Positions 35,679 through 43,255 of a DNA stretch of 64,000 bases are shown piece by piece (the stretch's first letter is position 1; each line of letters starts with the position of its first letter). Source of the stretch: G965230065 sp965230065. GTDB taxonomy: Bacteria; Bacteroidota; Bacteroidia; Cytophagales; Cyclobacteriaceae. The notes below the pieces were generated by a model. The model was not told the DNA's origin. It ran no database searches and saw only the letters and a program-made list of their open reading frames with translations. The translations under genes were made by a program, and so were the position numbers. The stretch is from assembly GCA_965230065.1 (NCBI GenBank), contig OZ245942.1:6448001-6512000 (forward strand), in the 5' to 3' direction.

Positions 35679-36395
35679 ATGATGAAAGCAATTACCTCAT
35701 TAATCTTCTTACTACACATGAGTGTGTACAGTTGGGCATGCAGTGTTTGTGCCGATAACCCTGATTTTCAAATCCAAAGCACTTCTGTCATTTATGACAA
35801 AAAGTTAGACCAGTTTGTATTTGAAATAAAAGTAAAAGGAGTGGCGGGCAAAACTACGCCAACACCGGCGGGGCAGTTAGATGGCGCACCCGTACTGGGT
35901 TATGTTTTGCCAACTTCGCTAAAGCCCGAAGATGTAGGCTTTGGAAAAACAGAAGGCATTGTGGCCCTGGCCCTGACTTCGCACCCCGATTTTGATGATA
36001 CACCTCTTTGGGATGAAAATCGTGATGCCATATATGATAATGATGGGCTCATTTGGCATCCTCACTGGGTTGTATTGAACAAAGACGAACGAGTATCAGG
36101 CGGGTTATCAGTAAAGCAATTCAAAAAAGATGATACATCTGTAGTATTGCCTCCTACCAACCCTGGTATGCCCATGTACATGGATTCACCGGGATACCCC
36201 GTAATCACACAGGGAAATACAATCCGGGTAATCGTGCCAGGGTTCCGCATCAGGAATACAAAGACTTTCAATTTTGATGCAGTAACTGCTTATATGAAGG
36301 TGAACACCTCAGATGACAATAAACCCATGCTGGGTGTATATGAAGTGTATGCTATTGCTTCCGGAGATTTATCACTTCCTTATGCTGTGAAATAA
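35679..36395 (+). CDS. secreted protein of unknown family, 238 aa
   Basis: The N-terminal signal (MMKAITSLIFLLHMSVYSWA) is followed by CSVCADNPDF, so the mature protein begins with two closely spaced Cys, or the first Cys could be lipidated. The rest is a beta-rich domain with DGLIWHPHWVVLNKDERVSG and NPGMPMYMDSPGYPV; the HPHW motif could bind metal. I do not recognise a family. Its promoter holds a palindrome and the next gene on the same strand is a MarR regulator with a Cys cluster, so it is probably the regulated partner of that protein. Confidence 0.8.
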   Translation: MMKAITSLIFLLHMSVYSWACSVCADNPDFQIQSTSVIYDKKLDQFVFEIKVKGVAGKTTPTPAGQLDGAPVLGYVLPTSLKPEDVGFGKTEGIVALALTSHPDFDDTPLWDENRDAIYDNDGLIWHPHWVVLNKDERVSGGLSVKQFKKDDTSVVLPPTNPGMPMYMDSPGYPVITQGNTIRVIVPGFRIRNTKTFNFDAVTAYMKVNTSDDNKPMLGVYEVYAIASGDLSLPYAVK

Positions 36396-36493
36396 TAATT
36401 ACGTCACTTCTTTTTTTTCGGACTGGAAATTTGGGAATTTGAGATACTCTTTGTTAAATTAGATATTTAGTGAGCAATCCTAATAAATAATTC

Positions 36494-37099
36494 ATGAAGC
36501 AAAATATCTTCCATCCTGAATTCCAGTCCGAAGACTTAGATAGTAAGTTATTTGCCACTCTGGAAAAACTAGGAGAAGTGGTTCGGGTTTTACAATGGGA
36601 GAAAGCAAAGAAGGCCAAAGTAAGCCCTTTGCAGTTACAGGTAATAATCTTTTTACACAATCACGAAGCAAACCTTCGGAAGGTCGCTTCATTGGCAGAA
36701 GAATTCTCTGTTACTAAACCTACCATGAGCGATACAGTAAAAAGTCTTTTACAAAAAGGGCTAATTTTAAAAGAAACCGATCCTCAAGATGCCCGCAGTA
36801 CTTATTTGCACCTCACTGCTAAAGGGGAAAACCTGGCAAAGGAAGTAGAAACATATCCTAAAACAATTTTTCAGTCTATCGCTGATCTTGGAAAAGAAGA
36901 AAAGTCTGAAATGCTGAAAAATAACCTGTGGCTCATTGCCCAAATGAATAAGAAAGGGATCATCAGCCCTCCCCGCATGTGTTTTAGTTGCCGGTTTTAT
37001 AAAGGCAACTATACTGATGCACACCATTGTAACCTGCTCAACAAAACCTTGCTAAGTGATGATTTACGCATTGACTGCCCTGAACATCAAGTTTCGTAA
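36494..37099 (+). CDS. MarR family regulator with a C-terminal Cys cluster
   Basis: Residues 20-150 are a MarR winged helix: recognition region LRKVASLAEEFSVTKPTMSD (61-80) and wing DPQDARSTYLHLTAKG (96-111). A 40-residue C-terminal extension carries C163-X2-C166, H177-H178-C179 and C195 (CFSCRFYKG, HHCNLL, DCPEHQ), a likely zinc or iron-sulfur site that could make DNA binding respond to metal or redox state. A MarR branch with this tail is common in Bacteroidota as far as I recall. The adjacent promoter palindrome at 35610-35622 is a candidate target. Confidence 0.88.
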   Translation: MKQNIFHPEFQSEDLDSKLFATLEKLGEVVRVLQWEKAKKAKVSPLQLQVIIFLHNHEANLRKVASLAEEFSVTKPTMSDTVKSLLQKGLILKETDPQDARSTYLHLTAKGENLAKEVETYPKTIFQSIADLGKEEKSEMLKNNLWLIAQMNKKGIISPPRMCFSCRFYKGNYTDAHHCNLLNKTLLSDDLRIDCPEHQVS

Positions 37100-37116
37100 T
37101 ATTTTTCCTAAACGGT

Positions 37117-37881
37117 CTATGGCTTGTAACCGAGAAACAGCTCCCGCTGATATGTATCTACTATTATTTCAGGTTCAAACCCTGTTTCTTTTAATAGCTG
37201 GATCCAATCGGCCCTATTGAATAAGCCGTCGATATGCTGTTCGTGTTCAACTCTTATTTTGCCATTTTTTTCCCTTAAAACATATACATATTCCGTCACA
37301 TACGTAGTATCATTTTCATCCGGATCATACGTCCATTCCAGATAGCGCATTGCACGACCGGTGCGGTCATGCCCTCCGTGTTCCGTTGAAGGCACAAAAT
37401 TCTCCTGAATATAATCCGGTACAAACAGGGCAACACCTCCCCTTTTACAATGAACAAAAGCTGTTTCTATGGCTTTTTGCAAGTTTTCTAGTGTTGTCAT
37501 GTACATGATGGCATCGTGTATAAACACGATATCAAAAAGCCGGTTGATACGGAAAGTGCGCATATCTCCCTGTAAGTGTTCGCATTCAGGATTGATTTTT
37601 TTACTCATGGCAAGCATCTCTGTTGAGAGGTCTACCAAAGTCAGCTGGAAATGTTTTTTGAGATGAAAGGCGTTGTTACCCCCCCCACTGCCCAGCTCGA
37701 GCAGGGTACGAATGGGCGGTTTGCAGGCTTTCTGAAAAACATTATGAAAAAAGTTTGCTTCCTCAGCATACTCTTCAGGAGATGATAAAAGATGCCACCA
37801 GGATGCAAGTTCGGCGTACATTTTCTTCTCACTTTGGTCAATTGTTGACTGTTTAGACTGCGGTTTTACTTTCTGGCTCAT
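37117..37881 (-). CDS. SAM-dependent methyltransferase, class I
   Basis: This is a Rossmann-fold methyltransferase of 254 aa. Motif I is LLELGSGGGNNAFHL (about residues 60-74), then LVDLSTEMLAMS for the acidic ribose-binding strand, GDMRTFR, and DIVFIHDAIMYMTT for motif IV. The C-terminal part is beta-rich (YVYVLREKNGKIRVEHEQHI) and may hold the acceptor site. There is no membrane segment. The substrate cannot be predicted. It converges on the MarR gene, 18 bases away. Confidence 0.88.
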   Translation of the reverse strand: MSQKVKPQSKQSTIDQSEKKMYAELASWWHLLSSPEEYAEEANFFHNVFQKACKPPIRTLLELGSGGGNNAFHLKKHFQLTLVDLSTEMLAMSKKINPECEHLQGDMRTFRINRLFDIVFIHDAIMYMTTLENLQKAIETAFVHCKRGGVALFVPDYIQENFVPSTEHGGHDRTGRAMRYLEWTYDPDENDTTYVTEYVYVLREKNGKIRVEHEQHIDGLFNRADWIQLLKETGFEPEIIVDTYQRELFLGYKP

Positions 37882-37987
37882 TGGTAATCATTAGTTATGT
37901 ATGTAACTCCGATTCCTTAAATGAATGAAATTAACTACATTATGACCAGCATTTATTATTTCCAGGTATAAACAATAAAAGCTTATC

Positions 37988-39646
37988 TTAATCCATCTTA
38001 TCACCATACACCTTTTCTCCTCCCACCACGGTCATCAAAACCTTCACATCCCGGATATTTTCAGGTGGAATATTGAATAAGTTTTTACCTAACACCACAA
38101 AATCTGCCAGTTTGCCGGGTTCCAGCGTGCCCTTGGTTTCTTCTTCAAAAGCGGCATAGGCAGCATCCCGGGTGTAAGCTTTTAATGCTTCAGCTACGGT
38201 GATTTTTTGTTCCGGCACCCAGCCATTGGGATGTTCCCCGTCTAAGGTACGGCGGGTAACAGCTGCATAAATGCCATCCAGGGGCGTGGGCGGGGCTACA
38301 AACCAGTCGCTGCCAAAAGCGATGGTGGCACCCGCATCCAACAAATCACGGTAGGCATACGTGGTTTTGACACGCTCTGGCCCAATTATTTCTTCAGCCC
38401 AACGACCATCATCAATCGTGTGGTAAGGCTGCATACTGGCAATTACGTTTAGCCTGGCAAACCTCTCGATGTCTTTTGGGGCAATGTGCTGGGCATGTTC
38501 TATGCGGAAACGGCGGTCGCGCTCTCCATTTTCATTGGTTATTTTTTCGTAAATATCCAGCAATAAACTGTTGGCCCGGTCGCCTATGGCATGTATCATC
38601 ACGTGCATGCCGGCACTGTCGGCAGCTTTTGCCCACGCGTACATTTGTTCGGGTTCGGTTACCAGCAGGCCCGTTTCATCCGGCATATCATCAAAAGGTT
38701 CGAAAAAAGCAGCCGTATGCGAACCAAGTGAGCCGTCCATAAAACCTTTCAAACTACCAATGCTTAACCATTTATCACCTTTTCCTTCTTTTTCTACTTT
38801 TTCTACCAGTGTTCTCCATTGACTGATGGGCATGCCCGCATAAATTCTGGTTTTGAGGCGGTTGCTATCTCTGAATCGCTCAAATACATCCATATACCCA
38901 CTTACATTGTGTACTGAGGTAACTCCCTGTTCAGCCACATACCGCATGGCAGCTTCCATGGCCCGGTCTTCCATTTGGACCGAAGGTTCCGGCACAGCTT
39001 TACTTATCAGCGGCATGGCATTGTCTTTAAATATTCCGGTTAGCTGACCGTCTTCGTCCCTTTCAATCTCACCACCCTCCATTTCTTCCACATGTTGGCC
39101 AATACCCGCTATTTCTATGGCGACGGTATTGGCAAGCGCCATGTGCCCGTCAAGCCTGTTAATCCAAACCGGGTTTTCTGGTGTTACCGAATCAATCCAA
39201 TGCCTGGTAGGCAGGTCGCCATTCCAGTTGGTATGATCCCAATCGCCACCGGTAATCCAGGTACCCGACGGAACATCTTTGGCAAATTCACGCATGCGTT
39301 CAATAAAGTCTACAGGGCTTTCAGCATCCCTCAACTGCACAGAAGACAAATTAAAACCTCCTGTTAAAAAGTGTACATGTGCATCAATAAACCCTGGTGT
39401 AATAAAGTTTCCTTTGGCGTCGATAACCTCTGTATTATTGTCAACCAACTTTTGAATTTCATCATTTGTGCCAACAGCCACGAGCGTATCTGTTTTTATT
39501 GCCATTGCCTGCGCCTGGGGTTGCGCATCGTCGCCTGTCCATATTTCTGCATTGATGATTACTTTATCTGCCATTATTGTTTTGCTTTGGGTACATTTTA
39601 TAAAAAGAAACAATGTTACAAAAAATACGATATACTTATTAAGCAT
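37988..39646 (-). CDS. amidohydrolase (YtcJ-like), lipoprotein
   Basis: This is a metal-dependent hydrolase of the YtcJ/DUF amidohydrolase-3 group. The start was moved to the Met at 39646, because a lipoprotein signal begins there (MLNKYIVFFVTLFLFIKC). The metal motif DAHVHF (HxH), the carboxylated-Lys region LKGFMDGSLGS, IHAIGDRAN, RIEHAQHI and FGSDWFVAP are all visible. The family breaks amide bonds of small or modified amino-acid compounds. The substrate is unknown. The gene stands alone, with an AT-rich spacer upstream. Confidence 0.9.
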   Translation of the reverse strand: MLNKYIVFFVTLFLFIKCTQSKTIMADKVIINAEIWTGDDAQPQAQAMAIKTDTLVAVGTNDEIQKLVDNNTEVIDAKGNFITPGFIDAHVHFLTGGFNLSSVQLRDAESPVDFIERMREFAKDVPSGTWITGGDWDHTNWNGDLPTRHWIDSVTPENPVWINRLDGHMALANTVAIEIAGIGQHVEEMEGGEIERDEDGQLTGIFKDNAMPLISKAVPEPSVQMEDRAMEAAMRYVAEQGVTSVHNVSGYMDVFERFRDSNRLKTRIYAGMPISQWRTLVEKVEKEGKGDKWLSIGSLKGFMDGSLGSHTAAFFEPFDDMPDETGLLVTEPEQMYAWAKAADSAGMHVMIHAIGDRANSLLLDIYEKITNENGERDRRFRIEHAQHIAPKDIERFARLNVIASMQPYHTIDDGRWAEEIIGPERVKTTYAYRDLLDAGATIAFGSDWFVAPPTPLDGIYAAVTRRTLDGEHPNGWVPEQKITVAEALKAYTRDAAYAAFEEETKGTLEPGKLADFVVLGKNLFNIPPENIRDVKVLMTVVGGEKVYGDKMD

Positions 39647-39807
39647 AACTATCGCCATAGCACATTTATAATTTATTTCAACAAGTTTGACTCAAGTAAA
39701 AAGTTAAAATCGCTTTTAATTTTTCTTAACCTTAAGAATACTTATTTATCAAAGATGTAATTATTTTTATTTTTTCTATGATAGTAATCAATAAATTTGT
39801 GTATTTT

Positions 39808-39839
39808 TTGCAAATCACCTCAACACTCTTTTAAATTTG
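39808..39839 (+). promoter_or_regulatory. promoter of the small helical protein gene
   Basis: TTG (39808-39810), 21 bases, then TAAATTTG (39832-39839) match the consensus. A second TAAATTTG lies at 39792-39799, and a perfect inverted repeat ATAGTTT-TGT-AAACTAT at 39843-39859 follows directly, a candidate operator near the transcription start. Confidence 0.55.
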
Positions 39840-39935
39840 CCAATAGTTTTGTAAACTATGATAATTTAAACAATCATCAATTTTTAATTGTACTTAATAA
39901 TTAATAGATTTTTTTAATTTAAAACATTACAAATA

Positions 39936-40205
39936 ATGGCTACGAAAACCTCCACAGACAAACTGGAAAAGTCTTGTAAAGAAGCTCTTGCCAAATTAGA
40001 AGCATTAGGCAACGACAAGCACAAAGAACTTCGTGAAAAACTGGCCTGGTGCCTGGGCAGCTACGAGTATGACAAAAATCCTGACGGATTGGTAGAACAA
40101 GGCAAAGCGGCACTCAAGGAACTGAAGAAGGTAAAAAAAGACAAACCACGTCAGGTATCTAAAAAACTGATTGACGATTTGGAAAAAGCTACTGCAAAAG
40201 CTTAG
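39936..40205 (+). CDS. small helical Lys-rich protein, 89 aa
   Basis: This is a soluble, basic, all-helical protein (KLEKSCKEALAKLEALGNDK, ELREKLAWCLGSYEYDKNP, LIDDLEKATAKA) with Ala/Lys-rich ends. It has the size and shape of a conserved Bacteroidota protein of unknown function; I cannot name a family. It is preceded by an unusually AT-rich 290-base leader holding a consensus promoter and an inverted repeat, and followed by a strong terminator, so it forms its own transcription unit and may be abundantly expressed. Confidence 0.8.
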   Translation: MATKTSTDKLEKSCKEALAKLEALGNDKHKELREKLAWCLGSYEYDKNPDGLVEQGKAALKELKKVKKDKPRQVSKKLIDDLEKATAKA

Positions 40206-40225
40206 TACCTGTTTATTAAAGATTG

Positions 40226-40262
40226 AAAGAGTCTATTCGTAATGAAGAGGCTCTTTTTTTTA
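40226..40262 (+). terminator. Rho-independent terminator after the small helical protein gene
   Basis: AAAGAGTC (40226-40233) pairs with GGCTCTTT (40249-40256), followed by a T-run. Confidence 0.75.
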
Positions 40263-40291
40263 TTTTACAATTTTTCATTAGTAAAAATACT

Positions 40292-41479
40292 ATGCTCACC
40301 AATCGGCAGCTTTTTCAACAATACCTTGCGCAAACCACCGATTTCCCACTGATGATTGAAATTGAGCGTGCCGAGGGAATTTACATGCATAGTCCTGATG
40401 GAAAAAAATACATTGATCTGATTTCCGGTATTGGCGTGAGTAATGTAGGGCACCGACATCCCAAAGTACTGAAAGCCATACATAAACAATTAGATAAATA
40501 TATGCACTTGATGGTGTATGGAGAATATGTACAAAACCCGCAAGTAAAGCTTGCACAGGCATTGACTGAAACGCTCCCTGCTCCATTAAACAACTGTTAT
40601 TTCGTGAATTCAGGAAGTGAAGCCGTGGAAGGTGCATTAAAACTTGCAAAAAGGTATACTGGAAAATCAGAAATTATGTCCTGCTACAATGCCTATCATG
40701 GTTCCTCACATGGGGCTTTATCTGTGGGAGGCAATGAAACATTCAAACAAGCTTACCGGCCATTACTACCCGGAATTCGTCATATCCGCTTCGGAAATCA
40801 TGATGACCTGAAATACATAACCTCAAACATAGCCGCCGTTATCATTGAAACTGTGCAGGGAGAAGCCGGTGTCAGAATAGCTTCAAAAGCATATTTTCAG
40901 GAACTTCGCCAGCGATGTAACGAAACAGGGACATTGCTCATTATGGATGAAATTCAGGCAGGATTTGGCCGAACTGGAAAATTTTGGGCCTTTTCACATT
41001 ATGATATCATTCCGGACATTATCGTATGTGCCAAAGGAATGGGTGGTGGTATGCCTATAGGAGCTTTTATTGCTTCAAAAGAAATTATGAGTGTGTTTAA
41101 AGATAATCCTATTTTAGGACACATTACCACGTTTGGTGGCCACCCCGTAAGTGCCGCTGCCGCAAATGCTACATTACAAGTAATAAAAGATGAAAGGTTA
41201 GCTGAGCAAGCCGAACATAAAGCTGGCCTTTTCCGGAAATATTTACAACATGCCCATATTAAAGAAATCCGCAACCTGGGGCTAATGATGGCCATAGCTT
41301 TTCAAGATTTCAATATCCTCAAGCCAATCATTGACCGTGCTATAGAATTAGGAGTAATTACTGATTGGTTTTTGTATTGCGACAATGCCATGCGGATTGC
41401 CCCTCCCCTCACCATTTCTGATAATGAAATTCAACTTAGCTGTCAGTTGATTTTACAAGCTATTAATGAAAACACTTAG
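40292..41479 (+). CDS. class III PLP-dependent aminotransferase
   Basis: The start was set at 40292 (MLTNRQLFQQY), because the longer frame covers the terminator hairpin. This is a fold-type I, class III aminotransferase related to ornithine/acetylornithine aminotransferases. Visible are NSGSEAVEGALKLA (106-119), the phosphate/ring contact D219 (MDEIQAGFGRTGK) and the Schiff-base Lys248 (CAKGMGGGMPIGAF). The length of 395 aa fits. Substrate is uncertain: the family includes ornithine, GABA and beta-amino-acid enzymes, and the Bacteroidota branch is usually labelled only by family. It stands alone. Confidence 0.9.
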   Translation: MLTNRQLFQQYLAQTTDFPLMIEIERAEGIYMHSPDGKKYIDLISGIGVSNVGHRHPKVLKAIHKQLDKYMHLMVYGEYVQNPQVKLAQALTETLPAPLNNCYFVNSGSEAVEGALKLAKRYTGKSEIMSCYNAYHGSSHGALSVGGNETFKQAYRPLLPGIRHIRFGNHDDLKYITSNIAAVIIETVQGEAGVRIASKAYFQELRQRCNETGTLLIMDEIQAGFGRTGKFWAFSHYDIIPDIIVCAKGMGGGMPIGAFIASKEIMSVFKDNPILGHITTFGGHPVSAAAANATLQVIKDERLAEQAEHKAGLFRKYLQHAHIKEIRNLGLMMAIAFQDFNILKPIIDRAIELGVITDWFLYCDNAMRIAPPLTISDNEIQLSCQLILQAINENT

Positions 41480-41746
41480 CTATTTAATCATATTTTTTGC
41501 TGTAAACCTTTCTTTTATAATCTGATTTACCTGAACATATACCGAAAATCCGTGTCGGTTCGCCGAATATATTCTCTCTAAAGTTTATTAACTGCTTATT
41601 TTCGACAAAGCTCAAAGCTCATTTGCTGTATTTATATTACTGCGAAAAGCCAGTGATGAGGAAGAAAAGCAATCCAACTTGTTCTAAGAAGCAGCTTCAA
41701 CTTAAAAGAAGAACCGAATTCAGCATCAAACTAAACCTTAACTTAA

Positions 41747-42502
41747 ATGCAGGAACTAACTGAGTTTAACCTGAAAGCACTGGTTGTCGGTATTAAAACG
41801 GATATCCAAATTCATAATTATAACCTGAACCTGAAACTTAATTATGACATGGATCTGCCGGAAATCCTGATTGGTAATCCGGAAAAAACAACTCAGATAC
41901 TTACAAATTTAATCCAAAATGCCATTAAGGCCAGGGGTACAAATTCCAACGTTACGATCCATCTGGAAATATCTGAAGAAACACAAAAAGCTATTACCCT
42001 TGATGTGATAGTAGAAAACCTTAACAATCATGAGGAGCCTTCAACAACGCGCCTGATCCTGAAAAAAAAGGAAGAAGTATTCAAAAACATGTCAGGCGAC
42101 ATTGTGCAGCATGGGCATTTTCCTTTAAAGGGTGTTAAACTACTACTGGTAGATGATTTAGAAACGAACCGAAAGTTTGCAGCAAAATTTCTGAAAAAGT
42201 GGAAGATCGAAGTAGACCTTGCTGTGAATGGAAAAGAAGCAGTAGAAAAAGTACAACAGCAGGCTTATGATGTCATCTTAATGGACCTGCACATGCCTGT
42301 CATGGACGGATACGAAGCCACACAACAAATCCGTCTTCTTGATAAATTAAAATACCAAAACTTACCCATCATTGCTTTTACCTCAATATCCTCACTAGAG
42401 ATAAAAAACAATGCCCCAACTTTGGATATGACTGACCGGATATTGAAACCACTGAACCCCAATGAGCTTTTTGAAAAGTTGGTAAAGTATACAAAAGGGT
42501 AA
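41747..42502 (+). CDS. decayed hybrid histidine kinase remnant with intact receiver domain
   Basis: Residues 125-251 are a complete receiver: D136/D137, phospho-acceptor D180 (LMDLHMPVMDGYEA), T212 and K234. Residues 1-124 are the wreck of a histidine kinase: the end of the DHp region, an N-box (NLIQNA, 54-59), then a deletion. The G1 and F boxes and ATP lid are gone, and the G2 box is reduced to TRLILKKK, which aligns with the TGLGLSITKK of the intact kinase at 43256. No phosphorylated His is present. A stop directly precedes the ATG. It may still work as a response regulator fed by another kinase, or be a pseudogene. Confidence 0.75.
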   Translation: MQELTEFNLKALVVGIKTDIQIHNYNLNLKLNYDMDLPEILIGNPEKTTQILTNLIQNAIKARGTNSNVTIHLEISEETQKAITLDVIVENLNNHEEPSTTRLILKKKEEVFKNMSGDIVQHGHFPLKGVKLLLVDDLETNRKFAAKFLKKWKIEVDLAVNGKEAVEKVQQQAYDVILMDLHMPVMDGYEATQQIRLLDKLKYQNLPIIAFTSISSLEIKNNAPTLDMTDRILKPLNPNELFEKLVKYTKG

Positions 42503-43204
42503 TTACAAGGTTTTTATTTTTGTCAGCACTTTCTCTTTACAAGAGCGGCTCATCGGGATTATTTTATTTCCAATCCGAACGATATTTCCTTCCAGGTTTT
42601 CTATTTTGTCTATTCTTATGATATACGAACGGTGCGTCTGTATGAAGTCATCCGGTAACTTGTTCAAAATGTCCTTCATATTTCCATAGATTACGTGGGT
42701 TTTTCTATCTGTAATTACTTTTAAATAATCACCATAACCTTCTATATATAAAATTTCCCTGTAATCAATATTTATCCATTTTGAATCTTCTTTGATAAAG
42801 AATTTGTGCGTTTCTGGTGTGGAAGGTATGTTTTTTGAATCAATATTAGCTTTGACCCGCAACACTGCTTTCAAAAACCGGGGGTAATTATCTATGGGTT
42901 TCAGTAAGTAATCAGTAACATTATACTCGAAAGCATCTAATGCATACTTATCATTTTTGCTGGTAAGGACAATTTCCGGAAGTGTCTGCAACGTTTTAAG
43001 TAATTCAATACCTGTCATCTCCGGCATTTCTATATCCAGAAAAATAAGGTCTACAGAATGTTTTGCAAGGTGATTTACAGCCTCAATCCCGTCACCAAAA
43101 ACCCCTTCAAGGTTCAAAAAATCTGTTTTTTTAATAAAGCCAAGTAAAATAGCCTGGCATACCTTATCATCATCTACTACAATACAATTCAACTTTTCAC
43201 TCAT
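42503..43204 (-). CDS. LytTR response regulator
   Basis: This is a 233-aa two-component response regulator. Residues 1-120 are a receiver with D57 (DLIFLDIEMPEMTG) as phospho-acceptor and DDDK at the acidic pocket. Residues 130-233 are a LytTR DNA-binding domain (EILYIEGYGDYLKVI, FIQTHRSYIIRIDKIE, PMSRSCKEKV). It lies 51 bases downstream of the multi-PAS hybrid kinase on the same strand, so it is that kinase's likely target. LytTR regulators bind direct repeats upstream of extracellular polysaccharide, virulence or signalling genes. It meets the receiver remnant at its stop codon. Confidence 0.94.
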   Translation of the reverse strand: MSEKLNCIVVDDDKVCQAILLGFIKKTDFLNLEGVFGDGIEAVNHLAKHSVDLIFLDIEMPEMTGIELLKTLQTLPEIVLTSKNDKYALDAFEYNVTDYLLKPIDNYPRFLKAVLRVKANIDSKNIPSTPETHKFFIKEDSKWINIDYREILYIEGYGDYLKVITDRKTHVIYGNMKDILNKLPDDFIQTHRSYIIRIDKIENLEGNIVRIGNKIIPMSRSCKEKVLTKIKTL

Positions 43205-43255
43205 AACACTCCTTTTAAAAAATGGTAAATCCTAAAAAATAGCAGGTTTGGTGAA

